DNA of 64,000 bases from Pseudomonas sp. ADAK18 (GCF_012935695.1 NZ_CP052859.1:1405001-1469000), one strand, 5' to 3'. Numbered from the stretch's first letter, positions 1 to 9,396 are shown. A program made the numbers and translations. The notes: generated from the letters alone by a model not told the origin.

Positions 1-363
1 GCTCCCACAGTAGACCGTGCCCGTTTTTGATTTTGCCTTCGATTCACACCACTCAAGCCGGCCGGTAGGCCGCTGTGTTCTTGATCTGCTTTTGACTTTG
101 ATCTTAGGCGCCCCGTTAAACCACGCTGGCTGAACGTAGGCATTGGTCCGTGGGTAAACCGGCAGGACGCCGGTTTAGCCGCACTGGGCCAGGGATGGCC
201 CATTGCGGCGGCCCACGGACCAATGCCGGAGTGAGGGCACACCGAGCCTAGGCGAGGTGCCGAGTGGTGGGGCAAGAGCGTTTTGCTTACTTTTGCGCTG
301 TTCAAAAGTGAGCCGCTGTAAGAGCGGAACCCTAATCAGCCATCACCGCAACAACGGATATGC
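1..363. repeat. Right half of a ~0.8 kb palindromic element (copy 1, cut by window start)
   Basis: This stretch is nearly identical to 16630-16992 and 47184-47546, with only scattered substitutions. It begins inside the central REP hairpin (GCTCCCACAG) and ends with the GGATAT terminus shared by the other copies. The left half would lie before the window. It abuts the 3' end of the minus-strand regulator at 366. Short open frames here, such as 203-409, recur in the repeat copies and are not credible genes. Confidence 0.85.
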
Positions 364-365
364 AC

Positions 366-1766
366 TCAATCACCCCTCAACAACCCCTCAACCCCCTCCC
401 AAACCCTAAAATCATCACAATGCCCCACATTAAACCGCATAAAATCCCGCATCCCCCCCTCATACCCAAACAACGCCCCCGGCGCCAACACCATCCCGCG
501 TTTCAACCCCGCCTCAGCCAGCCGCTCCCCATTCACCCCCGCCGGCAACCGCGCCCAGATAAACATCCCCCCTTCAAACCCCATGGGCAACTCACACCCA
601 CACCGCCGCAACCACTGCTCAACCCGCCCTCCGGCCTCCAGCAACCGCTGAACCATACGCTTGCGATGCTTGGCATAACTCCCCTCACTGAGCAACCGAT
701 AGACAATCTGCTCAAACAACTCCGACGTAATCCCGCCACTCATCAACTTCATATTGGTCAAGTTGGCCGCCAATTGCGGCGCCGCCACCACATAGCTGAC
801 CCGCACATTCGCACTGAGGCTTTTCGAAAACCCGGATAGATAAGTCACCTGTTCCAGCCCGGCGAGGGCGGCCAGACGTGGCGGTGGGTTGGGGTGCAGG
901 TCGCCGTAAAGGTCGTCCTCGACGATATGGCAACCGTATTGCCGGGTCAGTTGCAACAGGCGAAAGGCTTGCCCCGGGCTGAAGGAATGCCCGGTGGGGT
1001 TGTGCAGCACGCCGGTGGTCAGGTACAGGCTGGGTCGCTGCTCGGCGAGTAGTTGCTCCAGGGCGGCAAAGTCGAAGCCGTCTGGCCGCCGCGCGATCGT
1101 CACCACCTTGACCCCGTGCAACGCCAGGTTGGCGTGGAAGTTGAAATAGCAGGGGGCGTCCAGCAGCACCGTATCCCCGGGGCGCGCCAGCAGACGCATC
1201 AACATATCCAGGCCTTGCAGGGTATTGGGGGTGGTGATGATTTGTTCCACCGGTACCGACAGCCCTTCGCCCTGGAGTTTCTGTTGCAGGGCTTGGCGCA
1301 AGGGCAGCAGGCCGGCCGGGGTGCCGAGGCTGGCGACACGCAGGGACGGTGCGCGCACTGCGCTGCGCATGGCTTGGCGCAGGGCGTCGGAGTCGAGCCA
1401 GTCTTCCGGCAGATGGCCGCCGCCGGGGCGCAGGCCGCCGGGGGCGATTGCCAAAGGGCGGCGCAGTACGCTGAGCAGGTCCTGAGGGAGCAGATCCACC
1501 CAGGTGCTGGAGGACGGCTGGGCCAGGCGGCTGGCGACAAAGTGCCCGCGACCCTGGCTGGAGGTCAGCAGATGGCGACCGCGCAAGCGGTCCAGTGCCT
1601 CGTTCAGGGTGAATTTACCGACCCCCAGTTGCTCGCCCAATTCACGTACCGACGGCAGTTTGCTGCCGGCGGCCAGCTCGCCTGTTTCGATGGCCTGGGT
1701 GAATGCATCGACGATTTGCTGAACCTTGGGCGCACGGTCATGGAAGCGAATCTGCGGAATAGGCAT
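366..1766 (-). CDS. MocR-type (GntR-HTH plus aminotransferase fold) transcriptional regulator
   Basis: This 466-residue protein has an N-terminal winged-helix GntR domain (about residues 5-75, with SKLPSVRELGEQLGVGK) and a class I/II aminotransferase-like domain (about 100-460). The fold type I lysine is visible as SGFSKSLSANVR, Lys315. MocR regulators bind PLP as effector cofactor and commonly control a divergent neighbour. Here the neighbour is a LysE-type exporter, and the 124-bp gap between them carries a 16-bp perfect palindrome and repeated TTTACC boxes. The ATG at 1766 has an AGGA-type ribosome site upstream. The length fits the family. The ligand is unknown, and the protein could be mistaken for an aminotransferase if the HTH were overlooked. 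Confidence 0.9.
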   Translation of the reverse strand: MPIPQIRFHDRAPKVQQIVDAFTQAIETGELAAGSKLPSVRELGEQLGVGKFTLNEALDRLRGRHLLTSSQGRGHFVASRLAQPSSSTWVDLLPQDLLSVLRRPLAIAPGGLRPGGGHLPEDWLDSDALRQAMRSAVRAPSLRVASLGTPAGLLPLRQALQQKLQGEGLSVPVEQIITTPNTLQGLDMLMRLLARPGDTVLLDAPCYFNFHANLALHGVKVVTIARRPDGFDFAALEQLLAEQRPSLYLTTGVLHNPTGHSFSPGQAFRLLQLTRQYGCHIVEDDLYGDLHPNPPPRLAALAGLEQVTYLSGFSKSLSANVRVSYVVAAPQLAANLTNMKLMSGGITSELFEQIVYRLLSEGSYAKHRKRMVQRLLEAGGRVEQWLRRCGCELPMGFEGGMFIWARLPAGVNGERLAEAGLKRGMVLAPGALFGYEGGMRDFMRFNVGHCDDFRVWEGVEGLLRGD

Positions 1767-1779
1767 GCTGAGTCCTGGG

Positions 1780-1831
1780 TTTACCGCAAACTTTACCGGT
1801 AAAGTCTGCGTGGATATACACAGAGTTTACC
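1780..1831. promoter_or_regulatory. Candidate MocR operator: TTTACC repeats around a 16-bp palindrome
   Basis: In the divergent gap, ACTTTACCGGTAAAGT (1790-1805) is a perfect palindrome. TTTACC occurs at 1780-1785, 1792-1797 and 1826-1831, and its reverse complement GGTAAA at 1798-1803. Arrays of direct and inverted half-sites are typical targets of MocR regulators. Assigning them to the flanking regulator is inference. Confidence 0.6.
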
Positions 1832-1890
1832 TGCCTCGGGCAGGCCTTGCAGTTCTAGACTGCACGGCATTCCTTCCTGTGGTGAAACCC

Positions 1891-2526
1891 ATGGCCAGCG
1901 CCCTGACCCTGTCGTCCTTTCTGTATTTCCTGCTGTTGTGCACCACCCTGGCGTTCAGCCCGGGCCCCATGACTCTGTTGTTGCTTAGCCTGGGCCTTAA
2001 GGATGGCCTGCGGCGTTCCTTGCCGGCGCAGTTCGGGGCCAGTGTGTCGTACCTGATCTCGATTCTGATTTTTGCGGTGGGCTTTTCCGAGCTGATCAAA
2101 GGCTATCCGCTGATCACCCAGGGCATTCAACTGGTGGGCGTGGCTTACATCCTCTATTTGGCGTTCAAGCAATGGACCAGCAGTGGCGTGTCGATTGACA
2201 CCGGGGCCCAGGGTCAGGAAACCACTCGCAGTCTGTTCAGCAAGGGCCTGTTGACCGGGTTGTCGAACCCCAAGGCGATCATCCTGTTCAGCGCAGTGTT
2301 TCCTCAGTTCGCCGCCGTGGGCCAGGAAAGTGCAGCGCGTGATATCGCCATCCTCGGTCTGACATTCCTGATGCTGCAGTTCGCCAGTGGCTGCCTGTAT
2401 TGCTATTTCGGGCAGCGCATCAAACATGTGCTGGAAGACCCAAAACGGCGGGTGCTGTTGCAGAAGGTTACTGCGGTGTTGCTGCTGGGGGTGGCGATGA
2501 TGTTGGCGCGGGGTTTTTCCAACTAG
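1891..2526 (+). CDS. LysE/RhtB-family amino-acid exporter
   Basis: A 211-residue, very hydrophobic inner-membrane protein with about six membrane segments. The family signature near the N terminus is seen (LAFSPGPMTLLLLSLGLKDG), as is the mid-protein GLLTGLSNPKAIILF motif. The family exports amino acids or derivatives in exchange for protons. The open frame extends upstream to 1726, but that would run through the regulator's operator and add a non-hydrophobic tail, so ATG 1891 is chosen. It is divergent from the MocR gene and is its likely target. The substrate cannot be read from sequence. Confidence 0.88.
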   Translation: MASALTLSSFLYFLLLCTTLAFSPGPMTLLLLSLGLKDGLRRSLPAQFGASVSYLISILIFAVGFSELIKGYPLITQGIQLVGVAYILYLAFKQWTSSGVSIDTGAQGQETTRSLFSKGLLTGLSNPKAIILFSAVFPQFAAVGQESAARDIAILGLTFLMLQFASGCLYCYFGQRIKHVLEDPKRRVLLQKVTAVLLLGVAMMLARGFSN

Positions 2527-2620
2527 GTGCCTTGGCACGGGTGTTCCAGTCTTCGGGCGGCAGTGGCTATTTGCTTTTCCCCTGATAGACTTCGAGCATT
2601 CATTCAGGATCACGCCAGAC

Positions 2621-3679
2621 ATGTCAGTCGCAGGAGGAAAGGGACTTTCGCTCGCCGCACGCCTGTACAAATCCCGCGCCCTGGGGCTGACCCTCGGGTT
2701 TGTCTGTGTGGCGGCCGGGATGTACCCGTTTCATCCGTCGGGCTGGGTCTGGGCCTTGATGATCGCCAACGGTTTTATCTGGCCGCACTTGGCCTACCAG
2801 TGGTCGCTTCGTTCCTCCAACTCCCTGCGCGCAGAAACCCGCAATCTGCTGTTTGACTCGTTTTGCGGCGGCTTCTGGGTCGGTGCCATGCATTTCAATC
2901 CGTTGCCCAGCGTCACCACTTTGTCGATGATGACCATGAACAATGTCGCCATCGGCGGGCCTCGGTTCATGCTGGCCGGCTGGGTGGCCCAGGCGCTTGG
3001 GGTGGGCGTGTCGATGCTGGTGTTCACCCCGGCGTTTATTGCGGTGACCAGCGAGGCGCAGCTCTATGCCTGCCTGCCGATCCTGATGCTGTATCCCCTG
3101 GTCCTGGGCTGGATTTGTTACCGCCAGACCATCACCTTGTCCCGGCACAAGCGCGAGCTGTTGGCCCTCAGTCGCACCGACAGCCTGTCCGGGTTACTCA
3201 ACCACGGCGCCTGGAAAGATCACCTGGAAATCGAGTTCCAGCGTTGCCGTCGGGGGCAGCAGGGCGCGGCCATTGCGTTGATCGACATCGACCACTTCAA
3301 GGCCATCAACGACACCTACGGCCACGTCACTGGCGATATCGTGCTGCGCCAATTGAGCAAGGTGTTGCGCCAGAACCTGCGAGCCACCGACCTGGCTGGG
3401 CGCTACGGCGGTGATGAGTTCTGTGTGATCCTGCCGGACATGCCTCTGGGCCGGGCCACGGAAGTGATGGACGCCTTGCGCGACCGCTTCAATTGCCTGG
3501 GCTATGCCCAGGATCCGACGCTGCGCGCCAGCTTGAGCATCGGCCTGGCGCCGTATCAGGCGTCCCACAGCGATGCCATCAGTTGGCTCAATGATGCCGA
3601 CCAGGCGTTATACGAAGCCAAGAGCAGCGGGCGCAACCGGGTCAGCTCGGTGTTGGGGAGTTGGTTGAAGTCGGTTTGA
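2621..3679 (+). CDS. Diguanylate cyclase with MASE2 membrane sensor (AdrA/DgcC-like)
   Basis: This 352-residue protein has an N-terminal membrane domain of the MASE2 type (about residues 15-175, starting LYKSRALG) followed by a GGDEF domain. The catalytic GGDEF is intact at 263-267 and is preceded by RATD at 254-257, the RxxD product-inhibition site. The protein should therefore make cyclic di-GMP from two GTP at the inner membrane and be feedback-inhibited. MASE2-GGDEF proteins of this size resemble E. coli AdrA (DgcC), which promotes cellulose synthesis. No cellulose genes are nearby. It stands alone between the exporter and the carboxypeptidase genes. Confidence 0.92.
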   Translation: MSVAGGKGLSLAARLYKSRALGLTLGFVCVAAGMYPFHPSGWVWALMIANGFIWPHLAYQWSLRSSNSLRAETRNLLFDSFCGGFWVGAMHFNPLPSVTTLSMMTMNNVAIGGPRFMLAGWVAQALGVGVSMLVFTPAFIAVTSEAQLYACLPILMLYPLVLGWICYRQTITLSRHKRELLALSRTDSLSGLLNHGAWKDHLEIEFQRCRRGQQGAAIALIDIDHFKAINDTYGHVTGDIVLRQLSKVLRQNLRATDLAGRYGGDEFCVILPDMPLGRATEVMDALRDRFNCLGYAQDPTLRASLSIGLAPYQASHSDAISWLNDADQALYEAKSSGRNRVSSVLGSWLKSV

Positions 3680-3746
3680 CGATCAACAAATCGGTGTTTG
3701 TCAGGTAGGGTGTGCAACGACTCCCAACAAAAACAAGGACCGGTTC

Positions 3747-4982
3747 ATGACTTTCAACTTCCGCCGTACGGCCCTGGCCGCCACCCTGGCACTTTCCTTC
3801 GGTTTCACGTTCCCGGCCTTTAGTGCCGAACCCCACAAACAGATCCAGGCTGATGCCGAGCAGTACAAGGCTGATGCCCTGAAACTGCTGGAACGCCTGG
3901 TGAATATCGATTCGGGTTCCGGCTACGAGCCAGGCCTGACCCAGGTCCGCGAGATTGCTGTCGACGAGCTGAAAAAGCTTGGTTTCAGTATTGAACTGGT
4001 GCCCGATGCCGCTGCTAAAAACAGCCATGTCATCGCCACCCTCAAGGGTACCGGCAAGGCAAAAATCCTGCTGATGGCCCACATGGATACCGTGTTCAAG
4101 GAAGGCTCGGCCGCCGAACGACCGTTCCATATCAAGGACGGTCGCGCCTATGGCCCAGGGGTGATGGACGACAAGGGCGGGATCGTCGCCGGGATCTACG
4201 CGTTGAAAGTCCTGCAAAACCAGGGTTTCAAGGACTACGCGCAAATCACTTTCCTGCTGGATGCCAGCGAGGAGACCGGTTCGGAGGCTGCCTCCGAACT
4301 GATCCGCAAAACCGCCAAGCTCAACGACGTGACCCTGAACCTGGAGCCGGGTCGTCCAGCCGATGGTCTGGTGGTGTGGCGCAAGGGCAGCGCCACCGCT
4401 GTGGTTGAGGTCAAGGGCAAGGCCGCCCACGCCGGTGTTGCTCCGGAATTGGGGCGCAATGCGGCGATGGAAGCGGCCCACCAGATCCTGCAACTGGGCA
4501 AACTGGGGGACGCCGAGAAGAAAACCACCATCAACTTCACCGTGCTCAACGCAGGGGATCGGGTCAACGTGATCCCGGACCAAGCCACCGCCAAGGCGGA
4601 TGTGCGGGCGGCGGTGCCGGAAGAGTTTGATCGGATCGAGAAGGACTTGGCGCGGGTCTCGGCCAACAAACTGATTCCCGACACTGAAGTGACCACCAGC
4701 CTGCACCGCGGCTTGCCGCCGATGCCGCAGACGCCGGAGTCCGACAAGTTGGTGGCGATTGCCCAAGGGATCTACGGCGAGTTGGGACGCAAACTGACCG
4801 TTGAAGGCAGCGGCGGGGCGGCTGATGCCAGCCTGTCGGCGGGCGTGGGCACGCCGACCCTGGATGGGTTCGGGATTGTCGGCGGCAATATTCATACGCC
4901 TGAGGAATATGCCGAGGTGGAGAGTGTGGCACCACGGATCTACCTGTTGAGCCGGATGATCATGGAGCTGTCCAAGCGCTGA
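3747..4982 (+). CDS. Secreted M20 metallopeptidase, glutamate carboxypeptidase (CPG2)-like
   Basis: A 411-residue protein with a Sec signal peptide (cleavage near PAFSA-EP, residue 27) and the di-zinc M20 fold. His112 and Asp114 lie in MAHMDTV, bridging Asp141 in GPGVMDDKGG, and the catalytic and metal glutamates E175/E176 in DASEETGS. Overall it resembles Pseudomonas carboxypeptidase G2, which removes C-terminal glutamate from folates and peptides in the periplasm. The dimerisation-domain insert (about 215-330) is present. Start ATG 3747 follows ACAAGGACC. The gene converges on the RND operon, with a perfect REP hairpin between them. Exact substrate is unproven. Confidence 0.88.
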   Translation: MTFNFRRTALAATLALSFGFTFPAFSAEPHKQIQADAEQYKADALKLLERLVNIDSGSGYEPGLTQVREIAVDELKKLGFSIELVPDAAAKNSHVIATLKGTGKAKILLMAHMDTVFKEGSAAERPFHIKDGRAYGPGVMDDKGGIVAGIYALKVLQNQGFKDYAQITFLLDASEETGSEAASELIRKTAKLNDVTLNLEPGRPADGLVVWRKGSATAVVEVKGKAAHAGVAPELGRNAAMEAAHQILQLGKLGDAEKKTTINFTVLNAGDRVNVIPDQATAKADVRAAVPEEFDRIEKDLARVSANKLIPDTEVTTSLHRGLPPMPQTPESDKLVAIAQGIYGELGRKLTVEGSGGAADASLSAGVGTPTLDGFGIVGGNIHTPEEYAEVESVAPRIYLLSRMIMELSKR

Positions 4983-5021
4983 CTTAAAGCCTCATCAATT
5001 TCCTGTGAACACAGATCGAAA

Positions 5022-5111
5022 TGTGGGAGCGGGCTTGCTCGCGAATGCGTTGTATCAGTCGACATATTCTGTGACTGACACTCCGCATTCGCGAGCAAGC
5101 CCGCTCCCACA
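5022..5111. repeat. REP-type hairpin with perfect 28-bp arms
   Basis: Arms 5022-5049 and 5084-5111 are perfect reverse complements (core GTGGGAGCGGGCTTGCTCGC) around a 34-bp spacer. It lies between convergent genes and probably acts as a bidirectional transcription end or mRNA stabiliser, as REP doublets do in pseudomonads. Confidence 0.9.
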
Positions 5112-5134
5112 GGGGGTTTACTGCGTCTTTGAAG

Positions 5135-8100
5135 TCAGGTTGGTGCCACCATCTCCCGCGTCTTCTGCCGCCCCAACACCAAGCTGCACAACGCCGGCAA
5201 GAACAGCAGCGTCAACACCGTCCCCACCAACACCCCGCCAATCAACACATACGCCAGCGACGACCAGAACACCGACAACGTCAGCGGAATAAACGCCAAT
5301 GCCGCCGCCAGCGCCGTCAAGATCACCGGCCTGGCCCGACGCACCGTCGCTTCGACAATTGCCTCGTGAATCGCCAGGCCCTGGTCCTGGTTTTGCCGAA
5401 TCTGGTCGGTAAAAATCAGCGTGTTGCGCATCAAGATCCCGCCAATCCCGATCAACCCCAAAATCGCATTGAAGCCAAACGGCTGGTTGAACAGCAACAA
5501 GGTCGGTACGGCACCAATCAAGCCCAATGGCGCCGTGGCAAAGACCATGAACATCACCCCGAATGAACGCACCTGGAACATGATCACCGTCAAGGTCAGC
5601 AGGATCATGATCGGGAACAGCGCCGCCAGGGCAACGTTGGCCTTGGCGCTTTCTTCCACCGGGCCACCGATGTCGATGCGATAGCCGGCGGGCAGTTTGG
5701 CGATCAGCGGCTTGAGGTCGGCATATACCGCCATTTCCACGTCTGGTGGTTGGGTGCCGTCGACGATGTCCGCACGCACTTCCACGGTCGTCGCACGGTT
5801 GCGGCGCTTGAGGATCGGTTCTTCCATCACAGCCTGGAAATGCCCGACTTGAGCCAAAGGCACCGACACGCCTGTGCGGTTGGTCAGCGTCATATTGTCC
5901 AGGTTGCCCAGGTCTTCGCGCTGGCTCACTTGAGAGCGGGCCACCACCGACACCGTGCGATTGCCTTCGCGCACTTCGGTGATCGGGTTGCCGCTGAGCA
6001 GGGCATTGAGCTGGGATTTCACTTCATCAGGAGTGAAGCCCAACAGGCGCAGGCGATCCTGGTCGAGCACCAGTCGATAGCCGCTGGCGCGCTCGCCCCA
6101 GTCGAGAAAGCTGTCTTGGGTCAGTTTGTTGGCCGCCACTATTTGGCGCACGTTTTCGGAAAGACCGCGCAGCACATTCAGGTCCGGACCGGACACGCGA
6201 AACACCACGGGGAAGGGCACGGGTGGGCCGAACACCAGTTGGGTGACCCGCACCCGCGCTGAAGGAAATTCCCCGGCTGCGATGCGTTCACGCATGCGCA
6301 GTTTCAAGGCGTCTCGGGCATGCGCGTCGGGCGTTTGCACGATCAGCTTGGCGAAGGCCGGGTCCGGCAGTTCGGGGTTCAGAGACAGGAAAAACCGGGG
6401 GGCACCACCGCCGACATAGGTATCGACCATCGTGGTTTGCGACTCTTCCATCAGCGCCTTTTCCACCTGTGCCGCCACCGCCTCAGTGCTTTTGAAGGCG
6501 CTACCGGGCGGCATGTACACCTCAAGAATCAGCTCGGAACGGTCGGAGTTGGGGAAGAATTGCTTCTTCACCACTCCCATGCCCAAGCCGCAGAGCACAA
6601 ACGCCAATACCACCCACCCGGTCACCCACCAGCGTTTGCGCACGCAAGTCTCCACCAGGCTGCGCAGCTTCTGGTAATAACGGCCGGCATAAATCGCGTC
6701 ATGGCCGCCCGGCACCGGTTTGATTTGCGGCAGCAGCTTCACCCCCAAGTAGGGGGTGAAGACCACCGCCACCAACCACGATGAAATCAACGCAAAGCCG
6801 ACGATCCAGAAAATATTGCCGGCGTATTCCCCAGCCCCCGAGCGGGCAAAACCCACCGGCAGGAAACCTATAATCGTCACCAGGGTCCCGGTCAGCATGG
6901 GTGCTGCGGTAGAGCGCCAGGCAAAGGTGGCCGCGTGGATACGGTCAAAACCTTCTTCCAGTTTCACCACCATCATCTCGATGGCAATGATCGCGTCATC
7001 CACCAGCAGGCCCAGGGAAATGATCAGCGCACCGAGGGTGACCCGGTCGAATTCGCGGCCCGTCATCAGCATGATCACAAACACAATCGACAGGGTCAGT
7101 GGTACTGCTGCGGCCACTACCAGGCCGACGCGAAAGCCCAGGGCCAAGAGGCTGATCACCATCACTACCGCCAGGGCGACGAAGAATTTCAGCATGAATT
7201 CGTTGACCGCCAGGCTGATGTTTTTCGCCTGGTCGGACACCTTGGCGAAGTTCACGCCCAGTGGCAGGTCGGCCTGGATTTTTGCTTCCTCGGCCTTGAG
7301 ACTCTTGTCCAGCTCCAGGCCGTTCCAGTGTTTCTCCATGACCACCCCGAGCATCAGCGCCGGGTCACCCTGATGGCGAATGCGGTAGCTGGGCGGGTCT
7401 TCATAACCACGGCTGACGGTGGCGACATCGGCGATACGCAGCACCTTGCCGTTGGCTTCCAGGGGAACGTTTTCGATCAGCGACAGGCTGTCGAAGGCGC
7501 CATCGATACGGATATACGCCCGTGCGCCGGCGGTTTCGACAAAGCCTGAAGGTGCCACGGCGTTTTGCGCGGAGAGGGCAGCGAAGATCTGTTCGGGCTT
7601 GATGCCCAGCGTGGCCAGGCGTTCATAGGAAAACTCGACGAAGATTCGCTGGGCCTGTTCGCCGAGGATGTTGACCTTCTTCACCCCCGGCAGGTTGAGC
7701 AAACCCTGGCGCATGGCTTCTGCCATTTGCACCTGTTGCCGGTGGGGCAGGTGTTCGGCTTCCAGGGCGTACAACGCGAAGTACACGTCGGAGTACTCGT
7801 CGTTGAAGAACGGGCCGATCACGCCTTTGGGCAATTTCGACGCTTCGTCGCTGAGCTTCTTGCGGGTCTGGTAGAACAGGTCCTGGATCTCGCTGGGGCG
7901 CGTGGACTCCAGGTAAGTCATGCGCATCGAGACAAAACCGGGCTGGGCGATGGTCTCGACGCGGTCGTAGTAGTCCAGCTCCTGCAGGCGTTTTTCCAGG
8001 CGGTCGGCCACCTGTTCCTGCATTTCCTGGGCCGTAGCACCGGGCCAGGCGGCGGTGATGGTCATGACCTTGACGGTGAACAGCGGGTCTTCTGCGCGCC

Positions 8101-8206
8101 CCAGTTTGCCGAAGGCAAAAATCCCGGCGGCGAGGATCGCGATGATCAGGAACAACGTGACGGCGCGGTGTTTGACGGCCAGTTCGGAGAGGTTGATGCC
8201 GCGCAT
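5135..8206 (-). CDS. RND (HAE1-type) efflux transporter inner-membrane subunit
   Basis: At 1,023 residues this has normal RND length. An N-terminal membrane helix (about 13-33) is followed by a large periplasmic loop, a block of helices (about 335-540), a second loop and a second helix block. The proton-relay aspartate pair lies in membrane segment 4 as GLLVDDAIIAIE, Asp403-Asp404. It pumps drugs or lipophilic compounds with the periplasmic adaptor encoded immediately upstream, whose stop is one base before this start, and presumably an outer-membrane channel encoded elsewhere. ATG 8206 (MRGINLSELAVKHR) is chosen over a longer frame that would overlap the adaptor. Resembles the MexK/TriC branch; substrates unknown. 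Confidence 0.9.
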   Translation of the reverse strand: MRGINLSELAVKHRAVTLFLIIAILAAGIFAFGKLGRAEDPLFTVKVMTITAAWPGATAQEMQEQVADRLEKRLQELDYYDRVETIAQPGFVSMRMTYLESTRPSEIQDLFYQTRKKLSDEASKLPKGVIGPFFNDEYSDVYFALYALEAEHLPHRQQVQMAEAMRQGLLNLPGVKKVNILGEQAQRIFVEFSYERLATLGIKPEQIFAALSAQNAVAPSGFVETAGARAYIRIDGAFDSLSLIENVPLEANGKVLRIADVATVSRGYEDPPSYRIRHQGDPALMLGVVMEKHWNGLELDKSLKAEEAKIQADLPLGVNFAKVSDQAKNISLAVNEFMLKFFVALAVVMVISLLALGFRVGLVVAAAVPLTLSIVFVIMLMTGREFDRVTLGALIISLGLLVDDAIIAIEMMVVKLEEGFDRIHAATFAWRSTAAPMLTGTLVTIIGFLPVGFARSGAGEYAGNIFWIVGFALISSWLVAVVFTPYLGVKLLPQIKPVPGGHDAIYAGRYYQKLRSLVETCVRKRWWVTGWVVLAFVLCGLGMGVVKKQFFPNSDRSELILEVYMPPGSAFKSTEAVAAQVEKALMEESQTTMVDTYVGGGAPRFFLSLNPELPDPAFAKLIVQTPDAHARDALKLRMRERIAAGEFPSARVRVTQLVFGPPVPFPVVFRVSGPDLNVLRGLSENVRQIVAANKLTQDSFLDWGERASGYRLVLDQDRLRLLGFTPDEVKSQLNALLSGNPITEVREGNRTVSVVARSQVSQREDLGNLDNMTLTNRTGVSVPLAQVGHFQAVMEEPILKRRNRATTVEVRADIVDGTQPPDVEMAVYADLKPLIAKLPAGYRIDIGGPVEESAKANVALAALFPIMILLTLTVIMFQVRSFGVMFMVFATAPLGLIGAVPTLLLFNQPFGFNAILGLIGIGGILMRNTLIFTDQIRQNQDQGLAIHEAIVEATVRRARPVILTALAAALAFIPLTLSVFWSSLAYVLIGGVLVGTVLTLLFLPALCSLVLGRQKTREMVAPT

Positions 8207-8207
8207 A

Positions 8208-9320
8208 TCAGTGGCCCTGCTTACGGTTGAGTGCCAGCACCTGGGCCGGTAGCAGGCGTACCGCGTCACCGCTGTGGAGCAGGTGCGCGCCAAGGGCTAC
8301 GACAATCTGGCCGGGGCTGACACCGCTGTTCAGCAGCGCCTCTTCCTGGCCAAGACTGGCGACGCTCACCGGGACGAAACTGACCTTGTCATCATCACCA
8401 ATCAGCCACACCCCGGTGCCGTTGCCGGCATCCTGCAGGGCACCGATGGGCACGCGGGTCTGTTGCGCCTGGCCATTGCCTTGCAAGCGTACGGTGATGG
8501 TCGAGCCAAGAGCGAAACGGTCGACGGCGCCGTGCAGCACATAACGTGCGCGGTAGGTGCGGGTGGTCGGGTCGGCGCTGGCGGACAGCTCACGCAACGT
8601 GGCAGTCACGGCCTGGTCAGGGGCGCCGAAGGGGAAGGCCAGGGCTTTTTGCGAGGCCTGGTCGCGCTGGTTCTCCGGCAGGTTAACGATGGCTTCCCGG
8701 GCGCCATCGTGGGCCAACCGGGCGACAACTTGCCCTTCGGCCACCACTTGCCCGCGATCCACCCGTACGTCGGTGATGATCCCGTCACCGTCGGCCTTCA
8801 GTACCGAGTAGGTGCGGCGGTTTTCGATCTGGCTGGCATCGGATTGCGCGGCGGAAAGCTCCGCTTCGGCGACCCGCAGATTGGTGGCGGACTGGTCGAA
8901 AATCTGCCGCGACACGGCGCCGGTATTGGCCAGGCGCTGGTAGCGGTTTTCGTCGTCACGCCGTTGGCGCAGCTGGGCCTGGGCGGCATTCACGCGGTTT
9001 TTTGCCGAGCGTAGGGCCAGCTCGAAGTCGCCGATGTCCAGCACCAGCAAGGTATCGCCACGGGCTACGCGCTGGCCGGGGTCGACCTTGCGCTCGATCA
9101 CCTTGCCACTGACCCGGAAGCCCAGGTCGCTTTCGGTACGGGCCGCGACCACTCCGGTGTAGGCGCTTTGCTGATTGGCGGCGGCTTCGACCTTGGCGGC
9201 GAGCACCGGGCGGGGCAGGGAGGCTTGTGCAACGGGGTCGGCTTTGCTGTTGCAACCGCCGAGCATCATCAACAGTGCCAAGGATGGGAGAAGGCTTAAG
9301 CGATGAGAAAGTGGGTTCAT
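8208..9320 (-). CDS. RND periplasmic adaptor (membrane fusion) lipoprotein
   Basis: This 370-residue protein has a lipoprotein signal ending in LGGC (Cys about residue 22), then the hairpin, lipoyl and beta-barrel arrangement of membrane fusion proteins: GVVAARTESDLGFRVSGKV at the N-terminal lipoyl half, a coiled-coil hairpin (about 90-150), and the second lipoyl half near DGIITDVRVDRGQVV. It bridges the RND pump at 5135-8206 to an outer-membrane channel. ATG 9320 (MNPLSHRL) has GGAG upstream and gives a proper lipobox; the longer frame to 9359 does not. It is first gene of the two-gene operon, divergent from the MFS gene. Confidence 0.88.
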   Translation of the reverse strand: MNPLSHRLSLLPSLALLMMLGGCNSKADPVAQASLPRPVLAAKVEAAANQQSAYTGVVAARTESDLGFRVSGKVIERKVDPGQRVARGDTLLVLDIGDFELALRSAKNRVNAAQAQLRQRRDDENRYQRLANTGAVSRQIFDQSATNLRVAEAELSAAQSDASQIENRRTYSVLKADGDGIITDVRVDRGQVVAEGQVVARLAHDGAREAIVNLPENQRDQASQKALAFPFGAPDQAVTATLRELSASADPTTRTYRARYVLHGAVDRFALGSTITVRLQGNGQAQQTRVPIGALQDAGNGTGVWLIGDDDKVSFVPVSVASLGQEEALLNSGVSPGQIVVALGAHLLHSGDAVRLLPAQVLALNRKQGH

Positions 9321-9358
9321 GGGGGAGGCTCCGTGGGATTCACTCTGACCGTCGGGCA

Positions 9359-9396
9359 AAAAATTATGGACATAATTTTTTACTCATATTATGGTC
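9359..9396. promoter_or_regulatory. Candidate operator in the RND/MFS divergent promoter
   Basis: AAAAATTAT (9359-9367) and ATAATTTTT (9372-9380) form a perfect 9-bp inverted repeat around GGAC. The core ATTATGG(A/T)C recurs directly at 9388-9396, 25 bp downstream. Such a site suits a TetR/MarR-type repressor of the pump genes on both sides, but no such regulator is encoded next to it. Confidence 0.5.

Noticed and set aside
203..409. Open frame of 68 codons with relatives in the other palindromic repeats (16820-17068, 46632-46874, 47386-47703)
   Set aside because: It lies entirely inside a repeat with both strands equally open, has no ribosome site, and its similarity between copies reflects DNA-level repetition.
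3642..4895. 417-codon minus-strand frame opposite the carboxypeptidase
   Set aside because: It is the GC-rich antisense shadow of a clear M20 enzyme with signal peptide and metal ligands.
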